Assembly (NCBI RefSeq): GCF_001540865.1
Contig: NW_017893378.1
Coordinates: 1-64,000, forward strand
Length of the DNA stretch: 64,000 bases
Source: Ananas comosus
Lineage: Eukaryota; Streptophyta; Magnoliopsida; Poales; Bromeliaceae
Reading direction: 5' to 3'
Part shown: in pieces, positions 20,930 through 32,224 of the stretch
How positions within the stretch are numbered: position 1 is the first letter of the stretch
Layout of the letters: each line of letters begins with the position of its first letter
Translations under genes and position numbers: made by a program
Notes under the pieces: model-generated
Databases searched by the model: none
What the model saw: the letters and a program-made list of their open reading frames with translations, nothing else
Told to the model about the DNA's origin: nothing

Positions 20930-21409
20930 AATTCTAAGAGGCAAGTGCAGAAAAATATCACTGAAGATGAGGCTCAAAAAGATGTAGATGGACAGGGGAA
21001 GCAAGTGAAGCAGAATGCAAATGTAGTTGGTGATAGTGAGAAGGGAATCAGTGAGCCTCATGATGAAAATGTAAGTGAAGCGGTTGAAGAAAACAAGGCT
21101 CATGCAAAAGAAGTGTTGAAGATGGATCAGAAAATAATAGTTCATTTGATAAATGGAGCAACTTTTGAACAATGCTAAGAAGCAAGTGCAGAAAAATATC
21201 ACTGAAGATGAGGCTCAAAAAGATGTAGATGGACAGGGGAAGCAAGTGAAGCAGAATACAAATGTAGTTGGTGATAGTGAGTAGGGAATCAGTGAGCCTC
21301 ATGATGGAAATGTAAGTGGAGGGGTTGAAGAAAACAAGGCTCATGTTGAAGAAGATGTTGAAGATGGATCAGAAAGTGATTGTTCATTTGATGAATGGAG
21401 CAACTTTGG
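20930..21409 (+). repeat. 241-bp tandem duplication inside the transposase exon
   Basis: Units are 20930-21170 and 21171 to about 21409, nearly identical (both contain AAGCAAGTGAAGCAGAAT). The unit length is not a multiple of three, so the duplication itself shifts the frame. The frame from 20549 and the frame from 21615 differ by exactly that one base. Unit 2 also has a TAG where unit 1 has AAG. Confidence 0.9.
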
Positions 21410-22510
21410 TGATAGTGATGAGGATAGTATTAATGATAGTGATTTCTGCATTAATACCCGCAATGTAGAGGAGGAAGATGGTACTCATGGGATAGGTCAG
21501 GGATGTTCCACTACTTCTGAACCAAAACATGTTGGTGATAATGAGAAAGGAGCAAAAAATGTTGAAGACAATGATCAAAGTTCAGAGTATCAGCCTAGTG
21601 AGGATCTTGATAGCATGTCTTCATCAGATGAAGATGGTCCTTCATGGCCAAAGTACCCTGTGTACAACAAAAGAGATCTGGAGAGAACAGAGCTTAAATT
21701 GGGTATGAAATTTGCATTAGCTTCAAAGTTTAGAACAGTGCTAAGGCATCATGTAATATCAAGTGGATATGGCTTCAATTTTGTGAAGAATGATGGTGAT
21801 AGAGTTACTGTGAAGTGCAAGAAAGATACTATTGCTCAGAAAAGATGTGAATGGAGGGTTCATGCATCTTGGAATGAATATGAGGAATGTTTCTAAATCA
21901 AGTCTTTGCAACCTGAGCATAAGTGTGGTAGGCAATTCATAAACCACCAAGCTACTTCATCCTGGATTGCACATAAATACTTGGAGTAATTGAGATGTGA
22001 TCCAAAATGAGGGACATTAGCAATGAAGAAGGCAATGAGGAGGGATTTGTGCATTGATGTCTTTAAAAGCCAAATATACAGAGCTAAGAGAAAAGCAAAG
22101 GAGGCTATAATGGGATCTCATAAAGAGCAGTTTATGAAGTTGTGGGATTATTGCAATATCATCAGGGTGAGAAATCCAGGAAGCCTTGCTTTCTTACATG
22201 TGGAGAGCCTCATCCAGAGTTAGCCCCTGTGTTTTAGCGGATCTTTGTATCATATGATGCTCAAATTAAGGGATTAAAGAAAGGATGTAGACCTATCATT
22301 GTGATAGATGGTTGTTTTCTGAAGGGATCATTTGGTGGACAGCTTATTAGTGCTATTGGTAGAGATGGAAATAATTAGATGTTTCCAATTGCAGTGGCTG
22401 TTGTAGAAGCAGAACTAAAGGATTCATGGAATTGGTTTTTAACAAATTTGCTACAAGCTATCGGACCAGCGGAGGCTCATGGGTGGACTTTCATATCTGA
22501 TAGACAAAAG

Positions 22511-22610
22511 GTAAGAAGTTTCATTCAATACAATAATGAAATAATTTTGAACATAATGAATTAACTGTAATCTATTAACTTTTATTTACTTTTGTACTTA
22601 AATGTCTCAG
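22511..22610 (+). other. Intron in the MULE transposase
   Basis: CAAAAG|GTAAGAAG to ATGTCTCAG|GGTCTGG, phase 0. Removing it joins SDRQK to GLVEVFDALL, the expected MULE catalytic-domain continuation. Confidence 0.9.
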
Positions 22611-22684
22611 GGTCTGGTGGAGGTTTTTGATGCCCTACTTCCAGGAGTAGACCATAGGTTTTGTGTGCAGCATATGTACAATAA

Positions 22685-23274
22685 GGGCTCGTTTGGTTCA
22701 AGGGTGGAATTAGAATGGATAATGGAATGAGAATGAATTGGAATGGTAATTGGAATGGCCCACTCCCCCAAAATGTTGGTTTATTTGTGGATTGGAAATT
22801 GGAATGAGTTATTCACATTTCATTATTTGGTTCGTATAAACAAATTATAGGATACTATAATACTAATTTTACTCTTAAATATAAATTTATATTATTTAAA
22901 ATTTATAAAAAATATAATAATATTCTCTAATAAGTTTTCCAAAAAAAATATCAAATTTATTTTTAAAACCTTTTATTGATGTGGGTTAGGGAAAGGGTTT
23001 TGAGAGAGGATAGTTTTTTTTTTTTTTTTTTATGAGAAAGGGGTGAAGAGAAGGAGGGTGAGATGGTCACATGGGCTTCGAGAACTTAGTGGGCTTCCGG
23101 AATGAAATCTCAATCCGGGCTAGAAGACCGGAATCAAGTTGAAGGCTAATGGGTCATTCCCATTCCAGTCCGAAATAGGAATCCCAAACCGATTCATGCG
23201 AACCAAACAAAATTAATCGGATTTGATCAAACCGATTCTATTCCATACCCAAAATGAATGAACCAAACAAGCCC
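22685..23274. mobile_element. Tourist-like (PIF/Harbinger) MITE
   Basis: 590 bp, with terminal inverted repeats GGGCTCGTTTGGTTCA / TGAACCAAACAAGCCC (one mismatch) and 3-bp target duplications TAA at 22682-22684 and 23275-23277. It interrupts the transposase codons right after HMYN, and the coding sequence resumes with FKEQF in frame. The interior has no ORF and contains a poly(T) run near 23015. Confidence 0.95.
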
Positions 23275-24545
23275 TAATTTCAAAGAACAGTTTAAGGCAA
23301 AGTATTGAAAGATCTGCTTTGGGAGGCAGCTACATCATACACTATGCAAGATTGGAAAAAGAGTATGCAAAAAATGAAGAATGCAAATCTTGCTGCTTAT
23401 GATTGGCTCATGAAAGTGCCACAAAAAATGTGGACAAGATCTTATTTCAGTCCGGATATCAAATGTGAGTTGCTTTGCAATAATATGTGCGAGGCATGGA
23501 ATTGGGCAATACTAGATGCAAGGGAGTTACCAATCATTGATCTAATGGAGAAGATTAGAAGGCAGATAATGACAAGGTTTCAAGAGAAAAGACAATATAT
23601 GGAAAGACAACCTGGTATTCTATGCCCTAAAGTGCAAGCAAAGTTGGAAGAAATAAAAGAAAAGGCTAGACATTGTGAGCCATTATGGGCTAACGAAACT
23701 ATTTTCGAAGTTAATTGCAATGGAAAGCAATACACTATGAACCTAGCAGCAACATCTTGTGAATGTAGGCAGTGGGATGTCACTGGGGTTCCATGTAAGC
23801 ATGTTGTCTCTGCAATATTCAAGCAAAAGTTGGAACCGGAGGAGTTTGTTCACAAGTACTTTCTAGAGGAGACCTATATAAGAACATATAGCCAAATGAT
23901 CATGCCTCTACCTGATTCATCAATGTGGCCTAAAGTTGGGATTGAGCCTATAATGCCACTTCCATATAGAAGACAACTAGGTAGACCTAAAAAAGTGAGA
24001 AAGAGGGCGGTTGATGAGCCCAAGAAAGGTACAATTAGTACAGAAGGTAAGAAGTATAGATATAAGAAGTGTAAAGAGTTCAGACACAACACTCGATCTT
24101 GCACTAAGACTGTATGTAGAGAGGAAATAGTTGGTGAGGGAACAAGTAAAAGCAAGGGAGGGAGACCACCAGTGAATCGAGGAGGGAGACCACCAGTGAA
24201 TCAAAGAGGAAGATCACTACTTGGGAGAGGTGGAAGAGCACCAGTAACTTCAGGAAAAAGCAATGCTTCTGCCATGAGAGGAGGTATACCAATTGGGAGA
24301 AGAGGAAGATCAATGGGTAGAGCTGGAAGGCATTAACTGGGAGAGGCAGGGGGTCTATGCTAGAGTTTAGAGCAGATCAACACATACCATCCTCCAGTAC
24401 ATCTGTTGCAGCTACCAGAAATATATCTGCTGCAGCTGCAAGAAGTGTATTTGCTCGAGCAAGGAGTGAAGCACTGAGAAGCTCTTATAGGCCAGTAAAC
24501 TTCTAACCATAGTATATGTTACTAGTTGATAATCAAGCTTTCTTA

Positions 24546-25341
24546 TATACTTAACAACAAAAGAAAGATGATAGAGAAGCGGAAAGGATTACAATTCCTC
24601 CCTTAGATCCTTCAACCGAGGCCTCAACATCGGTTCCTCTATCGATGCCTGAAACAGAGGACCCATTGTCTGCTTCTCTCCATAATCTACTGGTTTCGAG
24701 TCCTAACTCTAATGAAAGAGGAAGACCTATCCGCCGTCATATCGGCAGACACTCAACAAAAACTAGATGAGTGTTTAAGGTTGTATAGTCATGGCCTCCT
24801 TTCTTTGGCTCGAAACACAGAGCAGTTCGATCGGTTTGGAGCATTCTTGCTTGACTTTGCCGATCAGCCAGATCTTCCTTTCGCGGGTAAATGTTTTGCA
24901 GAAACTCTATCATCCCAACTCCTATCTTTTTTATCTCGGCAACAGAGTCTTTCTGCCGAATTTCTATCTCTGGATCATCACTTCAATCAGGTCAACCACT
25001 TCAAAATGAGAATTCCTGAGGTGACGTCTCCGATTACTGACCTGAGTCGAGAAGATCAAACTTTAGAGAATCAAGAGTCAGCCCTTTGGCAGCGGATCTC
25101 CACTTTGAAAGAGGAACTAGCTGCAGTCGAATTGGCCTTGGTCTGTACTTCTGAGCGACGGACTCTCTTGCAAGACCAGCTGAATGAAAGCAGCCGATGC
25201 CGCACAAGCACACCTAGAAACCGAGTGGAATCAACTCAGAGACTTATTATCTTGATTCCAATTTACTGTTTTAATTCGGCTACTGATTGTAATATTCTAA
25301 TGCTTCTGACTCTGACTTTGCTCATTTTCCCACATGGATGA
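24546..25341 (+). pseudogene. Antisense extra ORF of the Tat element
   Basis: This ORF is on the strand opposite to the Tat pol and lies just beyond its integrase end. The longest open piece is 24712-25341 (209 codons). The part from MKEEDLSAVISADTQQ to LLQDQLNESS looks like a genuine soluble protein with a coiled coil at about residues 110-160; after about 25190 the reading probably belongs in another frame that ends AHLETEWNQLRDLLS at about 25249. Upstream, another frame reads an acidic Ser/Pro-rich stretch (PPLDPSTEASTSVPLSMPE), so a frameshift lies near 24712. Antisense ORFs here are known from Tat relatives such as Grande. The function is unknown. Confidence 0.6.
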
Positions 25342-25369
25342 GTAATATTTCTTCAAATATTTTCTATTA

Positions 25370-26430
25370 ACTGGTTTGTCATGCTCTGATCCGTCTGTGT
25401 TCCTTATGTAATATGCATTACCCCTTGTGATTTTGCTGACCTGAAATGGTCCTTTCCAATTTGGAGATCATTTTTCATATATTCGGTCCTTCCGACCGAT
25501 TGGAAATATTAATCTTAGCACTAAATCCCCAACAGCAAAGGATTTAGCCTTAACTCTTATATTATACACGCTGCGTACTCGGCTCTGATAAGCTTGTAAA
25601 TGATCAAATGTTATTAACTGAGTCTCATTCATCTCTTCTAATCTTTCATTCATCAAAATCTTATATTCATCTGCCGATAACTCCTTCTGTTTTTCCACTC
25701 GTAATGAAGGAACTGTTATTTTGGCTGGAACCACAGCCTTATGGCCGTATACTAACTGAAACGGCGTCATCCCTGTTGTCGTCTTCACTGTAGTTCGACA
25801 TGCCCATAATATTTCGGAAAGCTTCTCATTCTATTTCCTCGGATGCTTTCCAACATGTCACTTCATAAGATTGATGATCACCTTGTTTGTCACCTCAGCC
25901 TGCCCATTGGCTTAAGCATAATAAGGTAATGAATGAAGTAACTTGATATTCCTTGTCGCAATGAACCGAGTAAACTGTTCTCCAGTAAATATTGTTCCTT
26001 GATCGTTTGTAATCATCTCGAGAATCCCAAAACGATGAATTATAAAATCTTCCACAAAATCTATAATCTCTTTCTGAGTGACCAACCTAGAAGGCTTGAC
26101 TTCTACCTATTCGGTGAAGTAATCTACGGCCACTATCAGAAACTTATGACCAGCCGATGAATTCGGCTGAATTTCTCCAATTAGATTCATAGCCCAACCT
26201 CGGAATGGCCAAGGTTTAATTATTGTATACATCTTGAAAGCAGAGACTCTTTGCACAGAGCCATGGAATTGACAATCCTGACATCCTTTGGCATATTTTA
26301 TGCAATCTTGATGTATAGTTGACCAGTAATATCCCAAATGCCGAATTGTCCATCTCAATCTTTTTCGCGCTAGATGGGCCCCACACAAGCCTTCATGGGT
26401 TTCTCCCATAACCAACAAGGCTTCCTCAGG
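25370..26430 (-). pseudogene. Integrase of the Tat element
   Basis: The zinc-binding HHCC region is HEGLCGAH...CIKYAKGCQDC (26407 down to about 26270). The core begins WAMNLIGEI, where the first catalytic Asp is replaced by Asn; the second appears as MITNDQGTIFTGE (about 25968-26010). The end of the core and the C-terminal part are at 25788-25468 (TPFQLVYGHKAVVPA, VGDLVL), then WKGPF and a short tail to about 25370. Stops and frame changes occur between 25788 and 26100. Confidence 0.88.
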
Positions 26431-26431
26431 C

Positions 26432-27000
26432 TTAGCATTTCAACAATATTTCTTCGGCCATTCTCTTATAGAGTTGTCCATTTAATAAACAATAGCCGAG
26501 TGCCCTTTTTCGAATATGATATTCGACTCGCTTATTAGAGTCTTCTAAATATTCGATTAAAGGTTTTCTCCAGTCTTCATGGACTTCTACAAGAGCAATC
26601 ATTGTCGGCTCTCGTACATGAACCGATGGTAGTAACCTTGGTTCTATTTTCACTTGATCTTGCCTCGGCTCTTTATACCCTGAAGCTGATTGGGCTAACT
26701 CATTAGCCTGTTCATTCTCCTCTCTTGTTAGGTGTACAAACTCAACTTCCCCGAAACTGTAGAGTAATTCTATTATTTTTCTCAAGTAATTCTGTAAATT
26801 TTGATTTTCACATCGGTATTCCCCATTTACCTGCTTGATCACTAATTGTAAATTCTCGATGACTTTGAGTGAGCAAACATCTAATTCTTGTAAAATTTCA
26901 AGGCCAATTATTAAAGCCTTATACTCGGCTTGGTTGTTAGAGCAGCCGAAATCCAACTCGATAGCGAACCGATGAATATATCCTTCAGGAGACTGTATAA
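26432..27000 (-). pseudogene. Tat RNase H, C-terminal part
   Basis: A continuous frame reads VVIQSPEGYIHRFAIELDF, NNQAEYKALIIGLEIL and VEFVHLTREENEQANELAQSA, an RNase H fold of the type found as the extra RNase H in Tat elements, then a linker to integrase. Its N-terminal strand, with YFNGSKAAESAGAGVV, is across the solo LTR at 29524-29580; the first catalytic Asp of that strand is Asn here. Confidence 0.87.
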
Positions 27001-27005
27001 CCACC

Positions 27006-29518
27006 TGTCACGCCCCGGGACCCAGCGGAAGCCCGCCCGGCGCGTGCCCAGACCCGCCATACATCTAAAACGTATAAGGCGTCTAAAAACAACGATAATA
27101 AAAGCAATAATACAAGACATCTAGGAGTATCAGAGCATAATAAATGTCTAAATGCTACAACAAGGGATAAGGATAAAACTGTAAATCCACTAAATAAAAC
27201 ATAAAGTGATACAAGAAAATTTCAGATACAAGTGCTATAGGTAGATACATAGGTGGTCTCTATACATGGATACAAAACCTCTCACTCTCTCAACTACAAA
27301 AGAAAGAGTAACCACCTAGGCAAAGTACCGCTCCTCGCTAGCTAGCTAAGCGATCCCCTTGCCGCGATCCCGTGCCTCCGCCGGTGCCGAAGGCTCTGAA
27401 AAGGAAACTATAAAACATGGGCGTGAGAACTATTAAAAATAGTTCCCAGTGGGCAATTACTGACTTCAGTGAATGCACCACAAGGCCCAAAGCTACAAAA
27501 GATGTCAGTGACAATAACAGTAGAAAAGCGAAAGGTAAGTAAAAATAATGTAACCTACTACAACATGATATCTCTACTTAGCGTAATTAGCATAAGTATG
27601 AAGCAACTATGTATGAAGTAAAAGTCTTCAACTATCATAATGTTCACAATGCGAAATAGTAAAGTTCCGTGGTTTACTAATCTAGTCAATGTCCAAGTGG
27701 TACACTAAGTCATCATCTGTCCACATGTCATAATGAATACTCAAGTCAAATCTGAAGAGACCCACCCGAAGGCTGTCTATGGCCCTGAGACCCACCCGTA
27801 GGCTGTCTGGCCGGTGCCGAGCCTAATGGCCCCGTGGTAGTCAACATCCCCACCCTAGGAATGAGCCTGTCCCACGGCAATCCACTTCGGCGCCCAATCC
27901 CGCACGGCGAATATGAATCGCGATGGCTATCTCCGGAGTGCCGGCTTGTAGGGAGCGACCCTCACAAGCATGTGCGAATGAGCACAATGGCAAGTAGTCA
28001 AACAATTTGTCGCAAGTACCAAGCCCTCATGTCTAATAACATGGAATGTGTCAAGTATCTCGACGGCCTATCCCTATGTCTTCATATCTCTAACATGGAA
28101 TATAGCGGATAAGTGGTGGCCTATCAATATGTCTCTATGTTGCAGTTTCATAGTTTACTAGTTTCAAGTGCCCCTTTATGACACTCTTGTTCTCTATGTC
28201 AAAGCATGGCAACTATGTTCCAAAGTACATATTCCAAGTCGTAACCCTCATAAGAGATGTATTTTCCACTTGCAAAATAAACACTTTTCCCGTATGCATG
28301 CATTCTACTCATATAGCTCTACTATATAGTGAAATTTTCATAATACACAAGGCATGCATTTTAAGTGCTCTAAAATTCATATAAATTCCATTTAGCATAG
28401 AAATGAATTTAAAAATATTTTACAACAAATAGGAAGAGCATAGGGGCCATTTCGCCCTATTTCCACGAAGCCAAACCCACCAAAATCGACTTCTTCGTTT
28501 CGCCGAACGAAGGTATCCACAAGCTTCCTAATACCCTAGAAACATCAAAAATAGGGTCATCCAAACTAAACGAAGAGCAAATAGCTCAATCAATACCCAA
28601 CTCAAGCTAGGGTTGGAAAAACTCACCTCAAGTGAAAAACCCTCTCTAAATCCTCAAATGGAAGGTAGGGGTCTTCCAATCCAACCTATAGAAAGGTTCC
28701 AAACCCATCAAAAGAGGTCAAGAAGCCTCAAATCTAAAAGCCCCCAAAATAAACCCTAAATCCCAAAATCTAGGGTTTCATCTAGTAAAACCTAGGAAAA
28801 CAAGTATCAAATGGGGATTACAAGCTACCAACCTCAAGAGAAGCCCAATCCAAGCTCAAAACCAAATAGGGTTGAAGTTTGATCCTCCACAAAGCTCCAA
28901 CCGCAAGTTCAAAGCCACCAAAGGTGAGAGATGAGGAAGAAGATGGTGCTCCAAGGCCTCCAAGCAAGCTCCTTCTCTTCTTCTTCTCCTTCTTCTCCTT
29001 CCCTTTCTCTCTCTAGAAGTGTAAGAAGAGTGTGAGGGAGAGAAAATGAGAGTGAGAGGAGAGGAGAGGCTGCTTATAGCCTCTAAGGTAACAAAATCCA
29101 CTTAGGCCCCTCAAAAACTCAAAATCACAACAGCCCGGTCTGGGCAGTTTTAGCCCAGAGGGACCGGTCTCCCCGACCTGGGACCGGTCTCTCAGCCTGC
29201 CCCCGAAAATTCAACGTTCGGGAACCGGTCTCTCCCTGCGCGGGACCGGTCTCTCCCCGCGCAAACGCGCTCGGGGACCGGTCTCGACTACCAGGGACCG
29301 GTTGCCTCGCCGGTTGCGCAGCACTGTTCACTGAGGGACCGGTCTCTCCTATCAGAGACCGGTCCCCGAGAGTAAAAACTCTCAGGACTCTGCCAAAAGT
29401 CTCGAGATCGAACTTTTAGGCCGGTATACCATCGACGACCCTCCACCAAGTGTGGAAAAGTTCGGAATACAAATCGAACACTCGAACCTCGCAATTTGCA
29501 ACGGTCCAGTGTGCTACA
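27006..29518 (-). mobile_element. Solo LTR, Family 1 (GGACCGGT subtype)
   Basis: A single 2513 bp LTR, minus orientation (TGTAGCACACTGG at 29518, CCGGGGCGTGACA at 27006), with perfect 5-bp duplications CCACC at 27001-27005 and 29519-29523. It splits the Tat RNase H frame. GGACCGGT motifs lie at about 29158-29370, a CT/GA-rich leader at about 28975-29075, and the GC-rich conserved block near 27900-27975. No internal region is left, so it arose by LTR-LTR recombination. Confidence 0.95.
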
Positions 29519-29523
29519 CCACC

Positions 29524-31315
29524 CCAGCTCCTGCGGATTCGGCTGCTTTCGACCCATTAAAATAAATTATCCAAGGCTAGCAGCCGACTAGATTCTACTT
29601 CGACTCCTCGATCTCAACGCATGGATGATCAGCCAAGAAATCGGCTATTGCTTGCCCCTTGACAGCTTTTGCAGGGACATAATTAAGAGAAAATTCAGAC
29701 AAGGCTAGCATCTATCGTCCAATTCGACCTCTTAATGCAGGCTTAGATAACATATAGTTTACCAAGTCAGTCTTACAGATCACTGACGCTTTTGTCGGTG
29801 AAATATAAAACCTCAATTTTGTACAGGCATAATATAATGCTAGACACAAATTTTCAATTGCCGAATAACATTTTTCAGCATCCAACAAGCGTCTGCTAAG
29901 GTAATAAATGGCTTGTTTTTCTTTTTCTTGATTTTCTTGTGCCAATAAACAACCTAAATTTTCTTCTACAGCCGATATGTACAACTTCATCGACTGTCCT
30001 TGCTTAGGAGGCATGAGGACTGGAGGATTTGCTAAATATCTTTTTATATTTTCAAATGCTCCTTACTGTTCCTCTGTCCAACTAAATTCTTCCTGATTTT
30101 TAAGCCAAAACAATGGCGTAAAAACTCCTATTCTACCGGCCAAGTTGGATATAAAGCGCCGCAAATAATTAATTTTTCCTAATAAGCTTTGTAATTCCTT
30201 TTTTTTTTTTTAGTGGCAGCAATTCTAGTATAGCTTTAGCTTTGTTTTTATCAATTTCAATCCCTCTTTTATGTCCTAGGAATCCGAGGAAATTTTTCGC
30301 CGACTCTCCAAAAGCACACTTTAAAGGGTTCATTTTCAAATTATATCAGCTATTGGCATTGGATATTCGTCTTTGGGTGTAGCCATATTCAAGTTCTTAA
30401 AATCAATGCAAACCCTAAGTTTGCCATTTTTCTTCTGTACTGGAATTATATTAGATACCCAATCAACATAACAGGTCGCTCTAATAAAGCCGGCCTTTAA
30501 CAAGTTTTCAATTTCATTCTTAATCTGAAGTATAATTCTCGGCTTAAATTTACGAGCCGGTTATTTGTAAGGCTTATATCCTTTTTTAATAGGAAGCCTA
30601 TGCTCTACAATTTCTCAACTCAAACCCAGCATTTCTTCATAATTCCAGGCGAAGCAGTCCTTGTATTCCGTCAGCAACTTTTTAAGCTTCTTCTGCTGTT
30701 GAGCAGAAAGTCTGGCGCTAATATAGGTCGGCCGCTTATCTTTGTCAGATCCCAAATTTATCTCTACTAACAAATCTTAGGTCTCCAGCTTCTTATTGTC
30801 GGCCTTAATAGGTAACTCATCCATAGGTTCTTTTGTCTTCTTATAAGCTTCTGAGCCGTTCTTATTCTTAGACTCGATTGTTCTTTGAGTCAGATTGTTT
30901 TTACTCGGCTCGGCTATCATCTCTATCGGTTCATTGGATACTTTCTTATCGGCCCTCATGGCCAATTCTGTGAACAGGTTATTTTCGGCCGACTTGGCCG
31001 TTTTGATGTGTGCCACTTCATCGACCTAATCAGCCGATTTACTCCAATAGCCGACCTCCTTGGTCGGCTTATCCAGCCGAAGCTTTTCTAAAGCTTCGGT
31101 TCCTGATTCTTGATGTTCCATTTCAACCAGTTTGGTGGCTCTTCGGCTGCCACCATTGCTCCTTCGTCTTTCGTAAGTATTAATTGAACTCCTTCCTCAG
31201 TCACTCGTACAAAGTAGATTTGATCTGGATCTGTATCGGCCCAGTTGATATGGCCGATCCCCTCTGAATTAATATCCATCATTTGAGGCCGTCCCTCAGC
31301 CCGAATCTCCTCCAC
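29524..31315 (-). pseudogene. Tat reverse transcriptase with deleted catalytic core, and RNase H
   Basis: N-terminal RT pieces are ISARLSAQQQKKLKKLL (about 30715), FIRATCYVDWVSNIIPVQKK and LRVCIDFKNLNMATPKDEYP (about 30340-30490). The sequence then jumps within a few codons to KMNPLKCAFGESAKNFLGFLGHKRGI (about 30265-30335): the palm region with the YxDD motif is missing. The RNase H and connection part follows (29712-30014: SMKLYISAVEENLGCLLAQ, AIYYLSRRLLDAEKCYS). The stretch 30777-31315 is the linker after protease. Several stops are present. Confidence 0.88.
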
Positions 31316-31902
31316 TTTGTCTCCTATCCACTAAAATAATTTTTCGTGGAGCGTCGAGGGTACACATTCATTCGCGTGAATTCAGTCACGCCCGAGTAAT
31401 AAATTATAGTGGCTATCTGCATCCACCACAAAAAAGGTGTTCGTAAAGTTTTATATCCTACCGTGAGTTCGGTTGTAAGCACTCTTTTGGCTTGTTGACC
31501 GCTGCCAGTGAAGTCGGTCATGATTGTGTCGGTAGGCTTCAGTTCATCTTCACTTTTGCCCAATTTCTTAAAGAAAAATGTGGGCATAACATTAACCATT
31601 GCTCCGCCATCCACCATCACTCGGCCTACTGGCCGACCTTCTATCAAAGCCCTTATGAACAAGGGCCTCACAAACCTTGTCTACATGATCAATGGCTTTT
31701 CAAAAACCACCGAATCAACCGGCTTGGCATCGTCCAACTGAAGTTGAGGCACCGTGAGCTCGTCTTCCTCATATATCGCTTCCTCGTATTCGACAGACTC
31801 CACATTAAATGACTAAGGTAGAGTATATACCATGTTTACATCGGCCGGACTTTCATCAGCCGATTTTTCTTGTATCTTTTGCTTCTTTTCTTCTGATTCC
31901 AC
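31316..31902 (-). pseudogene. Tat protease
   Basis: ORF 31324-31671 contains the aspartic-protease motif VDGGAMVNVMP at 31582-31614, preceded by RPLFIRALIEGRPVGRVM and followed by LTVGYKTLRTPF. The Asp-Gly-Gly-Ala form is typical of Tat/Athila elements. Upstream (31672-31902) the frame reads an acidic linker with one stop before TRFVRPLF. Confidence 0.88.
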
Positions 31903-32046
31903 CTACCACCACCTACTCACCACCTACCACCATTCCATATCAACCTCACATCTCTCCATCCAAGAGGCTAATCAAACACACTTAAGTATGCACCCCAACG
32001 AGGCTACTTTCTCCTACAACTATATTCGAGTCACTATATATATATA
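31903..32046 (-). repeat. Copy of the TA-associated repeat, with TA tract
   Basis: The reverse complement resembles 18081-18230 (shared words include TTGGATGGAGAGATGTGAGG and GGTGGTAGGTGG). It ends at a TA tract (about 32034-32046) leading into a family B LTR piece. Confidence 0.5.
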
Positions 32047-32224
32047 GATAGACAGAGAGTAGCCGTTGGATATTTGTTGGACTTTAACCAAGGGACAGTG
32101 CCGCCTTGAACCACCTGACTCGAGATCATCCCTTGGGTGGCCGTAATCACTGAAAACGATAGTTATATAGTTCTCACCCCAGTGTTGCATCTGGGGCCAT
32201 ACGTTCGAACCTGAGCGGCCCGGA
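32047..32224 (+). mobile_element. Family B LTR fragment
   Basis: Plus-orientation piece corresponding to about 62310-62440 of the family B LTR: the TCCCTTGGGTGGCCGTA block, the GATAGTTATATAGTTCTCACCCC stem-loop and CCTGAGCGGC. It is cut at 32224 by the Family 1 LTR. Confidence 0.75.

Larger units (their letters stand above)
20549..24336 (+). pseudogene. MULE (MuDR-type) transposase
   Basis: The gene starts at ATG 20549 (after an acceptor-like ACAG) with an N-terminal PB1-like domain broken by TAG at codon 48 (20690-20692). An acidic linker follows, then the MuDR DNA-binding domain at 21615-21896. The catalytic domain has DGCFLKG at about 22306 and FISDRQK at 22490-22510, a 100-bp intron (22511-22610), and the next exon with HRFCVQHMYN. 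The C-terminal part (23305-24336) has NNMCEAWN, the SWIM zinc finger C-x-C-x9-C-x-H at 23758-23802 and a degenerate CCHC knuckle. Defects are stops at 21894, 21988 and about 22009, a TAG before MFPIAVAVV, a frame change near 22210 and another near 23300, a 241-bp duplication, and a MITE insertion. Confidence 0.93.
19612..24545 (+). mobile_element. MULE (Mutator-like) DNA transposon, truncated and broken
   Basis: A presumed left end GGCTAAATTACAAAAAATGCCCCT near 19616 resembles long MULE termini, but no matching inverted end appears on the right, so the element is truncated near 24545 where Tat-element sequence starts. Inside are a 164-bp tandem repeat, a MuDR-type transposase gene in pieces with a real-looking intron, and a Tourist-like MITE. 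The boundaries are approximate. Confidence 0.75.

Noticed and set aside
20912..21344. Minus-strand Phe/Leu/Ser-rich ORFs opposite the MULE transposase
   Set aside because: Shadow frames of the acidic Lys/Glu linker on the coding strand; duplicated only because the DNA is duplicated.
24712..25341. Plus-strand ORF as a host gene
   Set aside because: Its place at the end of a Tat pol, its antisense orientation and its frameshifts fit the known extra ORF of that lineage better.
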